A stretch of DNA of 64,000 nt from Acinetobacter piscicola (GCF_015218165.1 NZ_CP048659.1:744001-808000); one strand, 5' to 3'; counted from the stretch's first letter, positions 48,287 to 59,528 are shown. The notes: generated by a model not told the origin, from the sequence alone. Numbers and translations: made by a program.

Positions 48287-48309
48287 CTCATGTAGTGACC
48301 CTACATGAG
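48287..48309 (+). promoter_or_regulatory. Hairpin upstream of tuf
   Basis: CTCATGTAG and CTACATGAG form a perfect nine-pair stem with loop TGACC, 21 bases before the tuf start. It has no T tract, so it is a candidate RNA-processing or translational control element. Confidence 0.6.
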
Positions 48310-48330
48310 TAGTTTAAAAAGGAAGAACTC

Positions 48331-49521
48331 ATGGCTAAGGCTAAGTTTGAACGTAATAAGCCACACGTAAACGTGGGCACAATCGGTCACGTTGACCATG
48401 GTAAAACAACTTTAACAGCTGCAATTGCAACTGTATGTGCAAAAACTTTTGGTGGCGAAGCGAAAGACTACGCTGCAATTGACTCTGCACCAGAAGAAAA
48501 AGCACGTGGTATTACAATTAATACTTCTCACGTAGAATACGATTCTCCAATCCGTCACTACGCGCACGTAGACTGCCCAGGACACGCCGATTATGTTAAA
48601 AACATGATCACAGGTGCTGCTCAAATGGACGGCGCGATCCTTGTATGTTCAGCGACTGATGGTCCTATGCCACAAACTCGTGAACACATCCTTCTTTCTC
48701 GTCAAGTAGGTGTACCTTACATTCTTGTTTTCTTAAACAAATGTGACATCGTTGATGATGAAGAGTTAATCGAATTAGTTGAAATGGAAGTTCGTGAACT
48801 TCTTTCTACTTACGACTTCCCAGGTGATGACACTCCAGTAATCCGTGGTTCAGCTTTAGCTGCACTTAACGGTGAAGATGGTCAATACGGTGTTCCAGCT
48901 GTACTTGCACTTGTTGAAGCGCTTGATACTTACATTCCAGAACCAGAACGTGCAATCGATAAAGCATTCTTAATGCCAATCGAAGACGTATTCTCAATTT
49001 CTGGTCGTGGTACAGTAGTAACAGGTCGTGTTGAGTCTGGTATCGTTAAAGTCGGCGAAGAAGTTGAAATCGTTGGTATTAAAGATACAGTTAAAACAAC
49101 TGTAACTGGCGTAGAAATGTTCCGTAAATTGCTTGACGAAGGTCGTGCAGGTGAGAACTGTGGTATTCTTCTACGTGGTACTAAACGTGAAGACGTACAA
49201 CGTGGTCAAGTATTGGCTAAACCAGGTTCAATCAAACCACACACTAAATTCGACGCAGAAGTATACGTACTTTCTAAAGACGAAGGTGGTCGCCACACTC
49301 CATTCCTTAACGGTTACCGTCCACAGTTCTACTTCCGTACAACTGACGTAACTGGCGCAATCTCTTTGAAAGAAGGCGTTGAAATGGTTATGCCTGGTGA
49401 CAACGTAGAAATGTCAGTAGAATTGATCCACCCAATCGCAATGGACCCAGGTCTACGTTTTGCGATCCGTGAAGGTGGTCGTACAGTGGGTGCTGGTGTA
49501 GTTTCTAAAGTTACTGCATAA
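48331..49521 (+). CDS. tuf: Elongation factor Tu
   Basis: A 396-residue GTPase that carries aminoacyl-tRNA to the ribosome. G motifs: [21 protein letters not shown] and NKCDIVDD; the C-terminal barrel domains end [14 protein letters not shown]. Last gene of the str operon. Most gammaproteobacteria have two copies; only this one is in the window. AAGGAAGAACTC precedes the ATG. A terminator follows. Confidence 0.98.
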   Translation: MAKAKFERNKPHVNVGTIGHVDHGKTTLTAAIATVCAKTFGGEAKDYAAIDSAPEEKARGITINTSHVEYDSPIRHYAHVDCPGHADYVKNMITGAAQMDGAILVCSATDGPMPQTREHILLSRQVGVPYILVFLNKCDIVDDEELIELVEMEVRELLSTYDFPGDDTPVIRGSALAALNGEDGQYGVPAVLALVEALDTYIPEPERAIDKAFLMPIEDVFSISGRGTVVTGRVESGIVKVGEEVEIVGIKDTVKTTVTGVEMFRKLLDEGRAGENCGILLRGTKREDVQRGQVLAKPGSIKPHTKFDAEVYVLSKDEGGRHTPFLNGYRPQFYFRTTDVTGAISLKEGVEMVMPGDNVEMSVELIHPIAMDPGLRFAIREGGRTVGAGVVSKVTA

Positions 49522-49535
49522 TCACTGATTGTGTA

Positions 49536-49566
49536 AAAAAAGCGCTCCTTTGGGGCGCTTTTTTTG
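49536..49566 (+). terminator. Intrinsic terminator of the str operon
   Basis: AGCGCTCC and GGGGCGCT pair (one G-T) around TTTG, with a T run. The rest of 49567-49808 is AT-rich with no gene. Confidence 0.9.
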
Positions 49567-49808
49567 TCATTAATAGAATTAAAATCATATTAAGTTTTTG
49601 ATGTTGTTCTTTTTATTTCATTGATCATTTTTTTATATTCTATTTGATTAAAGTTGTATTTTAGTCATTGTCTTGAAGATTTTCCTGTTCACTTTATTTC
49701 TTATGATAGTTCTTCATGTCCCTAAGTGATATTTGTTTGACCTGATCAGCAATTATTTCAATTCGATAAAAACGTAATATAAAAATAAGAAAAAAAATCA
49801 CAAAAGAT

Positions 49809-49828
49809 TTAAGTGGTCATTCACTTAA
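49809..49828 (+). promoter_or_regulatory. Perfect inverted repeat, operator candidate
   Basis: TTAAGTG, six bases, CACTTAA: a 20-bp perfect inverted repeat 15 bases before the next start codon. It resembles a TetR-type operator. No regulator gene is adjacent. Confidence 0.5.
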
Positions 49829-49842
49829 TAGGAGTTGTTTTA

Positions 49843-50724
49843 ATGAATGCAAAAGTCAATATTTCTAATCGTGCAGGTGCTTCTTTCCCAGTACGTCGAA
49901 TGAATTTTAATTTTGATCATGTGCCAGAGTATTGGGCAAATAATTCTGCAGGTATTACTCATTTTATGACAGCATTATCAGCATTGTTTCCTGATGGTGA
50001 AAAGCTATTTATCGATTCAGTACGAGCAGTACGTTATCACCCTGCGATTAAAGACAATGAGGCTTTGCAAAAAGAGATTAGTGCTTTTATTGGTCAAGAA
50101 GCAATGCATACTCAAGAGCATGTGGGTTTTAATGCATCAGCACAAAAATATGGTCATGACGTAGCAAAGTACGAACGTGAAACAGGGCGTTTGATTCAAG
50201 CGACACGTAAATGGTTTGCTCGTGCAGTGAAGCCATTTGGTATGACGCAAGAAATGGTAGATTTGACTGCAACTACAGCACTTGAGCATTTTACTGCAAC
50301 AATTGCTTCAGAGTTATTGCGTAATCCGCATATTCAAGAACTAATGACGGATCCAACCATGTCTTATATGTGGTATTGGCATGCAGTGGAAGAAAATGAA
50401 CATAAAGCAGTTGCATTTGATGTATATGAGGGTGTATTTGGTACAGGCATAAAAGCTTATGCTTTGCGTAGCACTGCCTTAGTAATCGCAATGGCATTAA
50501 TTTTGAGTGCACAATCTTCATTTGTCATTCGATTATTAAAAAATGACGGCAAACTCAATCTGAAAGAATTAGGCATCATTTATAAATATGCATATAGTCC
50601 ATCAAAAGGGATTATTGCAGGAATGACTAAAGAAATGTTGGCATATTTCCGTCCAAGTTTTCATCCAAATGATTTAGATACGGTTGAACTATTACAGACA
50701 TGGAAAACAAAATTAGGGATTTAA
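49843..50724 (+). CDS. Predicted metal-dependent hydrolase (PF10118 family)
   Basis: A 293-residue protein of the Metal_hydrol family. Candidate metal ligands are the His/Glu clusters ALFPDGEKLFIDSVR, GQEAMHTQEHVGFN, ALEHFTA and WYWHAVEENEHKAVAFDVY. This ferritin-like diiron arrangement (E...EH, ExxxH) would suit an oxidase or hydroxylase as well as a hydrolase. One hydrophobic helix follows at about 205-225. ATG 49843 follows AGGAG. Activity is unproven. Confidence 0.75.
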   Translation: MNAKVNISNRAGASFPVRRMNFNFDHVPEYWANNSAGITHFMTALSALFPDGEKLFIDSVRAVRYHPAIKDNEALQKEISAFIGQEAMHTQEHVGFNASAQKYGHDVAKYERETGRLIQATRKWFARAVKPFGMTQEMVDLTATTALEHFTATIASELLRNPHIQELMTDPTMSYMWYWHAVEENEHKAVAFDVYEGVFGTGIKAYALRSTALVIAMALILSAQSSFVIRLLKNDGKLNLKELGIIYKYAYSPSKGIIAGMTKEMLAYFRPSFHPNDLDTVELLQTWKTKLGI

Positions 50725-50747
50725 TGTTGATAGATTAGATTCATATA

Positions 50748-50777
50748 AAGGAAGATTTTTATAAATCTTCCTTTTTT
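50748..50777 (+). terminator. Intrinsic terminator after the metal-hydrolase gene
   Basis: AAGGAAGATTT and AAATCTTCCTT form a perfect 11-bp stem with loop TTAT, then T6. Confidence 0.93.
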
Positions 50778-50840
50778 ATTAGACTTCTACATAGAAATTC
50801 TTATAATTTGATTTTTGTTAATAAAAGATGATGAACGAAG

Positions 50841-51302
50841 ATGATTCGTTTAATGCAAAGCACAGATTTACATGCTGTTGCTCAGATTGAAAATCTTGTT
50901 CAGTCGCATCCTTGGACCTTAAAGCAATTTCAAGAAGCTATTGATAGTTATCAGAGTACGGTACTTGAAATACAAGGAACGGTGGTTGGTTTTTGTATTT
51001 TACAACCTGTATTGGATGAAGCAAATTTATTGCTAATGGCTATTCATCCAGCGCAACAAGGTCGAGGCTTGGGTTATCAATTATTAGCTGAATCTATTCA
51101 ATTATTAAAAAACAATCCAATTCAGGTCTTTTTAGAGGTGCGTGAATCTAATCATGCGGCAATTGCTTTATATGAAAAGTCTGATTTTCATCAAATTGAT
51201 CTGCGTAAACATTATTATCCGAACAAAGACGGTGGTCGTGAACATGCGATTATCATGGTAAAAAGCTTTACAGATGATTTTTCACAGTTATTTAAAGTTT
51301 GA
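50841..51302 (+). CDS. rimI: Ribosomal protein S18 N-alanine acetyltransferase, RimI-like
   Basis: A 153-residue GNAT acetyltransferase. The acetyl-CoA loop is AIHPAQQGRGLGYQLL (QxxGxG) and VFLEVRESNHAAIALYEKSDFHQIDLRKHYY has the RimI NxxAxxLYxxxGF motif with Asp-Phe for Gly-Phe. It probably acetylates the N-terminal Ala of S18. A stand-alone gene; GAACGAAG lies before the ATG. Confidence 0.85.
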   Translation: MIRLMQSTDLHAVAQIENLVQSHPWTLKQFQEAIDSYQSTVLEIQGTVVGFCILQPVLDEANLLLMAIHPAQQGRGLGYQLLAESIQLLKNNPIQVFLEVRESNHAAIALYEKSDFHQIDLRKHYYPNKDGGREHAIIMVKSFTDDFSQLFKV

Positions 51303-51314
51303 AATATCAAATAC

Positions 51315-52130
51315 TTATTTTATGATGGGTTCATTCCATTCAGAAGGTAAGGTTGTCATGAGCATATTCCCTAATTTGTTAATTTCTTCTTGATCTAAAT
51401 GGCGACCGATGTGTCGCCATTGCCCATCAAGTAGTAATTCAAAGGGTGCATATTGAGACTTATAATTCATTTTCTGTGAATGTGGCACCCAATAGCCTAA
51501 GTATACATAGTCTTTTTGTTGCGATTTTACATATTCAATTTGTTTTAATATCGCAAAAACCCCTAATGAGCGACGATTTTCATCAGGATCAAAAAACGTA
51601 TATACGGCAGATATTCCGTCATCAAGTGTGTCACACGTAGATACGCTAATCAGTTGATCATCTTTCCAAAGCTCTAAAAAAAAGCTGTCACTACAACTAT
51701 GGATTAAAAATTTTTCGAATTGGTCATAACTTGGAGGAAACATATCTCCATCTGCATGGCGTTCATTGATATAGCGTTCATACAGTTTATAGTGTGTGAT
51801 ATTTGCATCTTGTGTAGATACGATTTTCATCGTGAGGTCTTGATTACGCTTCCATGCTTTTTTCTGTGAGCTGTTCATTTTAAATTCGTTGACAGGCACA
51901 CGGCACGACAAACATTGGCGACAGAGATGACATTCAGGTCGATAGACAAAATCACCGCTACGGCGAAAGCCCATACGTGATAATTCTGATAATGTCACGA
52001 CATCGATACGATGTGCAGGGTCTAGAAACACCATACGTGCTGATTTTTCAGCTAAATAGCTACAGTCATGTGGTGGGGTAATATAATATTGTAAGTCGTT
52101 CAAGCGGGACTTTGGTTGATATGAGTTCAT
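51315..52130 (-). CDS. bpt: Leucyl/arginyl-tRNA-protein transferase (Bpt/Ate family)
   Basis: A 271-residue enzyme that adds an amino acid from tRNA to proteins with N-terminal Asp/Glu (Bpt uses Leu; the family includes arginyl transferases). Conserved cysteines are in HDCSYLAEKSARMVFLDP and CHLCRQCLSCRVPV, and the catalytic core includes YERYINERHADGDM and GYWVPHSQKMNYKSQYAPFE. ATG 52130 follows GGAGGG; the longer frame begins TTG. It lies 38 bases after aat, so the pair forms an N-degron module. Confidence 0.92.
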   Translation of the reverse strand: MNSYQPKSRLNDLQYYITPPHDCSYLAEKSARMVFLDPAHRIDVVTLSELSRMGFRRSGDFVYRPECHLCRQCLSCRVPVNEFKMNSSQKKAWKRNQDLTMKIVSTQDANITHYKLYERYINERHADGDMFPPSYDQFEKFLIHSCSDSFFLELWKDDQLISVSTCDTLDDGISAVYTFFDPDENRRSLGVFAILKQIEYVKSQQKDYVYLGYWVPHSQKMNYKSQYAPFELLLDGQWRHIGRHLDQEEINKLGNMLMTTLPSEWNEPIIK

Positions 52131-52168
52131 AACGATATGTCCCTCCAAGTGTTCCTATCCAGTTATTT

Positions 52169-52894
52169 TCAGTCCATTAATTTTGCAGTTTGCGCTATTG
52201 TTTTACTTGAAAATACACGTTCTTGATAACTTTTCCAATCTATAGAGGGGTGTTTAATTACATCTTGTAACGATTTTAAGTAGTCTTGACGAGAAAGTGT
52301 ACAGGCACCGAGGCTGAGTAAGTGATCATTGACCAATTGACAGTCAATCCAAGGCAGTTGGTTTTCATGACCAAGCAGCATTAATGTATAAAATGCCATT
52401 TTAGAGACGTCGGTTTGTGTACTAAACATGGATTCACCAAAACAGCCATGACCAATTGTTACACCGTATAAACCACCAACGACTTTATCTTGATCCCAAA
52501 CTTCGACACTATAGGCATAACCTTCTTGAAATAGTGCACAGTAACCTTGAATAATATCTTCTGAAATCCATGTTTCATCAGCATAGCTTCTAGGCAGGGA
52601 GCAAGAACGAATGACTTGTTCAAAAGCTTGATTGATTGTAATTCTATAATCAAACTTTTTCATGTTACGCACGAGAGATTTACTTGGATGGTAATCTTGT
52701 GGTCGGATGATGCAACGGGGTTCAGGGCTCCACCAACAAATTGGTTCACCTTCTGAAAACCATGGAAATAGTCCATGAGTGTACGCTTCAAATAGTGTAG
52801 ATGGAGTGAGATCTGCACCAATACAAATTAATCCTTCACCATCAGGGTCATATTCTAAAGGATCAGGGAATTTAAATTTTGAAGGATTCAGCAT
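52169..52894 (-). CDS. aat: Leucyl/phenylalanyl-tRNA-protein transferase
   Basis: A 241-residue enzyme that transfers Leu or Phe from tRNA to proteins starting with Lys/Arg, targeting them to ClpAP through ClpS. Family blocks: [63 protein letters not shown] and [19 protein letters not shown] 52894 is used here; the frame upstream would need TTG 52903. The start is less than 20 bases after a terminator, so its transcription is puzzling. Confidence 0.94.
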   Translation of the reverse strand: MLNPSKFKFPDPLEYDPDGEGLICIGADLTPSTLFEAYTHGLFPWFSEGEPICWWSPEPRCIIRPQDYHPSKSLVRNMKKFDYRITINQAFEQVIRSCSLPRSYADETWISEDIIQGYCALFQEGYAYSVEVWDQDKVVGGLYGVTIGHGCFGESMFSTQTDVSKMAFYTLMLLGHENQLPWIDCQLVNDHLLSLGACTLSRQDYLKSLQDVIKHPSIDWKSYQERVFSSKTIAQTAKLMD

Positions 52895-52903
52895 ATGTAT
52901 CAA

Positions 52904-52938
52904 ATAAAAAAAGATCAGCTTTATATTAGCTGATCTTT
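52904..52938 (-). terminator. Intrinsic terminator between the methyltransferase and aat
   Basis: GATCAGCT and AGCTGATC form a perfect stem flanked by A/T runs, extended by AAA/TTT pairs. On the minus strand it ends the methyltransferase transcript only about ten bases before the aat start codon. Confidence 0.88.
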
Positions 52939-52959
52939 TTTAGTCATGTATTGCAGAAG

Positions 52960-54507
52960 TTATGCAAAAAGTTTCAATTGTTTAGCAATTTTAATTTTAT
53001 CTTGTTCAAGGAAGAGTTGAGCTTTTTCTTGCAAGAGTGTCAGACTTGTTGCTTTGTCTGTAATCGTTTCCCCTTTATCAATGATAAACCAACCTAAATC
53101 ATTCAATACTTGTTGAGCATATTCAGCAAACTGTTTTGCTGTTTTTAAGCCGTCAATAAAATGTGCACGATAGAATAATTGCGTGAATTGATCAGCATTA
53201 ATGCCAATACCAGAAATAGGGCAGGCTAAAACTTGATAGTTATTGTGAAAACTGGCTTGTTCTAAAATAAAACGATTTAACTGATGTGCGTGTTGTAGTG
53301 TTTCTTGAGAGACTTCTGCTTGACAAGGTTGTGCGAAACCTAAATGGCATAAAATAACCAATGCATTTAAAATTTTTGCATAAGATTGGTCTAGTAATTT
53401 TTTTTCAATATCAGCAATGGTTTGCGGAGCATAATTCTCTTGTTTGAACAGTTTGCCTAATGGTTCATAAATGTCTTGGATTAAGTTAAATTCACCCAAA
53501 TATCCTGTGATGGTTTTAGGTAAGTGCTCAGGTGCTATTAAAAGAACAAAAGCTGTATTTCTTAAGCGAGTTTGTATTTCTAATGGGCTGAGATTATTTT
53601 TACCACGGATAAATAAATCTTTTCTAAATTGTGTATTGGCAAAATAGTCGCGGCATTGTTCTCTAAGAATAGGGTGTTCAATTTTATTTAAAAATTGTTG
53701 GTGCTCTTCTGAGAAGTTAATACTGTTTAATTGAGTGTTTAAATCTGTTGAGCATGCATAAGTGAGTTTTGCCTCTTCTAAAATGCGTGCAACTTGTTGA
53801 AATGAAAAACATTGCCAATTTTGGTTTAAATACTCATGAATTAAATAGTTTGGATTTTGCTTTTGTAAGTCTTGGACTTTGCTTATCGCATTCGGATTAC
53901 GTTTCGCAAAATTAGGGTTTTGCTGTAATAATGCTTCACTAAAGGCGAGCGAATCTTTGACTTTTTGAATGGGATTATTGCTGATGCTATTAAACTTAAA
54001 ATGACTATGGAATAATTCACGAATCGGAATATTTGCTGCCCAGCCTGTAACGCAGTTATAGCTGATATAAACAATGCCATTTGGTTTAAGGTATTTACGA
54101 ATAAATTTTAAAATAATATGTTGATTTTCATGACTAATCCAACTCCAAATTCCATGTAGACTGATAGAGTCTAACATCGGTAAATCTTTGTTGAGAAGTT
54201 CTTCAAAACTCGCGTCATAAAACTGATGTGGGATCTGACTATGTTCTGCAAGCATTGAAGCATGTCCAGCATGAGCAGGGTTGAAGTCAGTACCGATAAA
54301 TTGTCCTAAATTCGAAGCTGCATGAATGTTTAGACTGACCCCTTGCCCAAAACCTAATTCACAATGAAAATGTTGTTCATTTGAACTAGGACTATCAACA
54401 CCATTAAGCAATAAACAGAACTTTTGATAATTCGGGCTTAAATCTTTGTAATAACCATACGTATAATTCACTTCTGTTTGATAGCCATCAGTCCATGTGT
54501 TGCTCAT
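52960..54507 (-). CDS. SAM-dependent methyltransferase with regulatory domain
   Basis: A 515-residue protein: class I methyltransferase domain at about 1-190 (motif I HCELGFGQGVSLNIHAAS, then GTDFNPAHAG) and a C-terminal domain of the MethyTransf_Reg type (PF10119), which includes NPNYLIHEYLN and CRDYFANTQFRKDLFIRG. Related proteins lie in outer-membrane or polysaccharide loci, but the substrate is unknown. ATG 54507 follows AAGGATAAAAA. It stands alone. Confidence 0.75.
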   Translation of the reverse strand: MSNTWTDGYQTEVNYTYGYYKDLSPNYQKFCLLLNGVDSPSSNEQHFHCELGFGQGVSLNIHAASNLGQFIGTDFNPAHAGHASMLAEHSQIPHQFYDASFEELLNKDLPMLDSISLHGIWSWISHENQHIILKFIRKYLKPNGIVYISYNCVTGWAANIPIRELFHSHFKFNSISNNPIQKVKDSLAFSEALLQQNPNFAKRNPNAISKVQDLQKQNPNYLIHEYLNQNWQCFSFQQVARILEEAKLTYACSTDLNTQLNSINFSEEHQQFLNKIEHPILREQCRDYFANTQFRKDLFIRGKNNLSPLEIQTRLRNTAFVLLIAPEHLPKTITGYLGEFNLIQDIYEPLGKLFKQENYAPQTIADIEKKLLDQSYAKILNALVILCHLGFAQPCQAEVSQETLQHAHQLNRFILEQASFHNNYQVLACPISGIGINADQFTQLFYRAHFIDGLKTAKQFAEYAQQVLNDLGWFIIDKGETITDKATSLTLLQEKAQLFLEQDKIKIAKQLKLFA

Positions 54508-55038
54508 TTTTTATCCTTAAATAGATCGGTTTTAACGTGAATTCGAGTAAGAAAGCTTCTAAAGAATAGGCATTTGATTCAAAATTTAATCATAAAAAAT
54601 AAAGATTGCAAATGTCTAACAAGGCACAGCTTACATCACTTCTTTGGTGAATAAATGACTTTTGTGTAGATATTTTTATTACATCATTTGGAATTCTATT
54701 AAAAGGAAAATATTGATTAATATCATGTATTTTAAATAGTTCGGATAACAGTGAAATTTTTATAGCAGCTTTTTATTCTTTTAAAGAATATAGTATGTTG
54801 TAGATCACGTAGTATTTAAAAGCAAATCCTGATCAATTTTTCTGTTTATATAATAGGGGTATCATTTTGATTTTTAAAAGATATTTTAGTGGCTAAATGA
54901 AGGTTGTTGAAAACAATTTTTCTGTTTTGACTGTGTATATAAGTTGTCATAAATAGATATAATTATTTGATCATAAAGAGCTATATCTTTTAAAAAAAAT
55001 AGCATTTTTTTGTATTTAAAAATGATAAATATCAATAA
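54508..55038. other. AT-rich intergenic region, no gene seen
   Basis: 531 bases of very AT-rich sequence upstream of the methyltransferase and downstream of trxB. No ORF has a ribosome-binding site or protein-like composition, and I saw no tRNA or IS end. It probably holds the methyltransferase promoter. Confidence 0.6.
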
Positions 55039-55067
55039 AAAAACCGCCATTGCTGACGGTTTTTTTA
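55039..55067 (-). terminator. Intrinsic terminator after trxB
   Basis: On the minus strand ACCGTCA, loop GCAA, TGGCGGT (one T-G), followed by T7. Confidence 0.9.
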
Positions 55068-55083
55068 CATTCAAGATAGAAAA

Positions 55084-56040
<957 letters not shown>

Positions 56041-56312
56041 TTATGCCATCCTTTTTATATCAGAAAATATAGAATCTGCTAAAATTATACGTGAAAGTTG
56101 AATGTGATTGGGGTTGTTCAATGTCGATAAAACTGATGAGCTAAATCGAATTGAACCATATACCGAATATATACAAATAACTTAACAACATACTGCAACA
56201 ATCTTGCATCTTTTTTGTAAGAACAGGTGCATAATATAAAGATTTCTTGCATGAAGAAAGTAATTCGTTTCATCAAAAGTACATTAATGAATAATTGGTT
56301 ACAGGACAGTAT

Positions 56313-59300
56313 ATGACTGCGGTGTCGAGTGTTTATGCACAGCGCTTTTTATTAACATTATTCTTGATTTCATTTGGGATTTACCTGTTCTTAGCGACAG
56401 TGACATATACCCCATTTGATCCAGGCTGGATGCATATCTCGAGTGACACGCAACAAGTGTCTAATGCCAGTGGCGTGGCGGGTGCGTGGATTGCAGATTT
56501 ACTCTTTGGATTTTTAGGGTGGGCGAGTTTACTCATTCCATTTTATCTTTTTGTTGAAGCGATTCAAGTCTGGTGGCCGAGAAGTTTTTTGAGTAAACCT
56601 TTTCGCTACGCAGCACAATTTTTTATCTTACTAACCACATCAAGTTTATTGTATTTATTGTGGAATGTCCCTGCAGATACCTTGGCAAATGCGTCAGGTG
56701 GAATTATTGGGTATGAGTTGGGGGAAAGCCTTTCTCAGTTGTTGACCATTTATGGTGCTTGTGCATTTTTATTCATTTTACTTGGCGTACTCTGTACTTT
56801 AGCCTTTGGTATTCAGTGGAATAAAACATGGGCAACGCTTAAGGCAACACCAGCATATTTACAAGATTTATTTTATAAAAATGTACCCGAAAGTGAGTCT
56901 GCTTATGATTTGACTGCTGAACCTAAACCTGTTGTCAAAACCAAAAAAGCAATAGAGAGAGAACAGCAGAAAGAACATACTGAAGTTGTTGCACAAATGA
57001 GTGTGGCTCAAACAGCGACAGCAACAAAACATGAACAAGTCGCTGCGCGTTTGTTTGATGATATGGTGGATCAAGAGCACAACATCCAACAAAAAGTATT
57101 GTCTGAACATAAAAATGATGACGATGAATTAGAACAAACTTTAGCAAAAGCGCGCCGTTTACAAGAAGACAGTAAACGTTTTGTCCCTACGGGTGAAATT
57201 TGGAAGCCTTTGGAACAAAATCAAGATCATAACCGTGATATTGATGCCTTATTACGTGCTTCAGAAGATCATAAAGATCATGTTCATTCGTCGTCAGATT
57301 TGTTGAATAACAACATAGTCCATACGGAGCAGAATACGACAGTCCTCAAACACTCTACACATGATGTGCAAGATTTAGATTGGGATGATGACCAAGTTTT
57401 TGATGATTTATTGGCGGTTGTACCTAAAGACAATACTGCAACAGATGTACACCGTCCATTTAGTCAAGCAGCTGAAGCACATTCAACAGGGCATTCTTTA
57501 GATCTTGATCTCCCAAGTTTGGCGCAAGTACAACAGCCTCACTCAAGTCATGATGCTGACCGTTTAGCTGCAGAGTTAGATGATTTAGCACATTTGGCTG
57601 ATGCATCTATTGAACAAGTCACTGATGTTCAGCCTGAAGTGCGTAGAGCAAGCAGTTATGCACAATCTTCACCTTTGGTAAAAGCTGAAATTCAAACGAA
57701 TTTAATGACTTCAGTGGTGTCTGAAGAAGAAAAGTCACGTATTTCTTCTGATAAAGATGCATTTAGAGCGGCTTGGCAAGAAACAGCAGGTAAACCTGTT
57801 GAAGATGATGTTTTAGATGAAGAATTTGATCTAGATGCACCATTGACGGATGCCTTAGGTCGACCAATGTCTCGTGCAATGCAAGTTGCACAAAAAAGAC
57901 GTGATTTGCCAACATTACCTGGTTATGAATTATTAGATAAGGTCGATCCTAATAAAAAAGTAAACTTCACGGCTGATCAATTGGCACGCTTGTCTGAGTT
58001 ATTGGAAATTAAATTACAAGAATTTAATGTTAAAGCCAAAGTGATTGAAGCACAACCAGGACCTGTAGTCACACGTTTTGAATTAGACCTTGCACCAGGG
58101 GTAAAAGCGTCTAAAGTGACCAATATTTCACGTGATCTAGCACGTTCTATGTCAATGGCTTCGGTACGTGTGGTCGAGGTGATTCCAGGTAAGCCTTATA
58201 TTGGTATTGAAGTGCCGAACAGTTCCCGTGAAATGGTACGTTTAATTGAACTATTAGAAACTCCGACATTTAAAGATCCTTCGGGATTACTTTCGATGGC
58301 GATGGGCAAGGATATTTCAGGCAATCCTGTCATTACTGACTTGGGTAAAGCCCCACATATGTTAGTTGCAGGAACAACAGGCTCAGGTAAATCGGTTGCA
58401 GTCAACTCGATGATTTTATCCATGTTATTGAAATATACACCTGACCAGTTGCGTTTGATCCTCATTGATCCAAAACAGCTCGAACTTGCTAACTATAATG
58501 ATATTCCTCATCTTTTAACGCCTGTTGTAACGGACATGAAAGATGCTGTAAGTGCGCTGAATTGGTGTGTGAATGAGATGGAACGCCGTTATAAATTAAT
58601 GTCATTCTTAAAAATCCGTAAATTGGCAGACTATAATCGTAAGGTTGAAGAAGCAATCGCCAATGGTGAAGACTTAATCGACCCGACATGGAAGCCATCA
58701 GATTCAGCGACACAAGAACGTGCACCGCGCTTACAGCCATTACCTTCGATTGTGATTGTGGCTGATGAATTTGCAGACATGATCATGCAAGTGGGAAAAA
58801 AAGCAGAAGAAATGATCACGCGTTTGGCTCAAAAGTCACGTGCAGCAGGAATTCATTTACTTCTTGCAACACAGCGTCCATCGGTCGATGTGATTACCGG
58901 TTTAATTAAAGCGAATATACCGACGCGTGTGGCTCTGCGTGTCAATAGTAAAATTGATTCACGTACTATTTTAGATGCAGGCGGCGCAGAGGATTTACTT
59001 GGTCATGGTGACATGTTGTTCTTAGGACCAGGTAAAATTGAACCTGAACGTGTACATGGTGCATTTATTTCAGATGATGAAGTCAACCGAATTTGTGATG
59101 CATGGCGTGAACGTGGTGATCCAAATTATGTTGACGAGATTTTAACGCCATATGATGAAGAGCCAACATCAAAAGGCTTTGAAGATGGCGATGCTGATCC
59201 AAATCGTGATGCTTTATATGATCAGTGCGTCTCTTTTGTGCTAGAAACACGTAAAGTATCTGTTTCATCTTTACAACGTAAATTTAGTTTGGGTTATAAC

Positions 59301-59387
59301 CGTGCTGCACGTATTGTTGACCAGATGGAAGAACAGGGCATTGTGAGTGCAATGGGACCAAATGGCAAACGAGAAATTTTAGTTTGA
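56313..59387 (+). CDS. ftsK: DNA translocase FtsK
   Basis: A 1024-residue septal DNA pump. Four N-terminal membrane helices (to about 185) anchor it in the septum. An acidic, Gln/His-rich linker runs to about 550. The RecA-like motor has Walker A VAGTTGSGKSVAVN and Walker B IVIVADEFADMIM. The C-terminal gamma winged-helix (VLETRKVSVSSLQRKFSLGYNRAARIVD) reads KOPS sites and activates XerD. ATG 56313 follows ACAGGACAGT; the frame extends to a TTG at 56295. Confidence 0.96.
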   Translation: MTAVSSVYAQRFLLTLFLISFGIYLFLATVTYTPFDPGWMHISSDTQQVSNASGVAGAWIADLLFGFLGWASLLIPFYLFVEAIQVWWPRSFLSKPFRYAAQFFILLTTSSLLYLLWNVPADTLANASGGIIGYELGESLSQLLTIYGACAFLFILLGVLCTLAFGIQWNKTWATLKATPAYLQDLFYKNVPESESAYDLTAEPKPVVKTKKAIEREQQKEHTEVVAQMSVAQTATATKHEQVAARLFDDMVDQEHNIQQKVLSEHKNDDDELEQTLAKARRLQEDSKRFVPTGEIWKPLEQNQDHNRDIDALLRASEDHKDHVHSSSDLLNNNIVHTEQNTTVLKHSTHDVQDLDWDDDQVFDDLLAVVPKDNTATDVHRPFSQAAEAHSTGHSLDLDLPSLAQVQQPHSSHDADRLAAELDDLAHLADASIEQVTDVQPEVRRASSYAQSSPLVKAEIQTNLMTSVVSEEEKSRISSDKDAFRAAWQETAGKPVEDDVLDEEFDLDAPLTDALGRPMSRAMQVAQKRRDLPTLPGYELLDKVDPNKKVNFTADQLARLSELLEIKLQEFNVKAKVIEAQPGPVVTRFELDLAPGVKASKVTNISRDLARSMSMASVRVVEVIPGKPYIGIEVPNSSREMVRLIELLETPTFKDPSGLLSMAMGKDISGNPVITDLGKAPHMLVAGTTGSGKSVAVNSMILSMLLKYTPDQLRLILIDPKQLELANYNDIPHLLTPVVTDMKDAVSALNWCVNEMERRYKLMSFLKIRKLADYNRKVEEAIANGEDLIDPTWKPSDSATQERAPRLQPLPSIVIVADEFADMIMQVGKKAEEMITRLAQKSRAAGIHLLLATQRPSVDVITGLIKANIPTRVALRVNSKIDSRTILDAGGAEDLLGHGDMLFLGPGKIEPERVHGAFISDDEVNRICDAWRERGDPNYVDEILTPYDEEPTSKGFEDGDADPNRDALYDQCVSFVLETRKVSVSSLQRKFSLGYNRAARIVDQMEEQGIVSAMGPNGKREILV

Positions 59388-59405
59388 TTTAGTTTAACTT
59401 GAGAT

Positions 59406-59435
59406 TTGCAATGAGTTTCGGCTCATTGCAATTTT
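59406..59435 (+). terminator. Intrinsic terminator after ftsK
   Basis: TTGCAATGAG and CTCATTGCAA form a perfect 10-bp stem with loop TTTCGG, then TTTT. Confidence 0.88.
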
Positions 59436-59528
59436 GTAGCACACTTAGTGGCTAATTCAGCGAGATTTTTAATTTGAAATAAATCATTTTCAATTCAAGA
59501 TGTTCTTTCACCCAATAGGGGATCTCTC

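Noticed and set aside
54886..55074. 62-codon minus-strand ORF next to the trxB terminator
   Set aside because: It overlaps the terminator, is very AT-rich, has no ribosome-binding site and no protein-like pattern.
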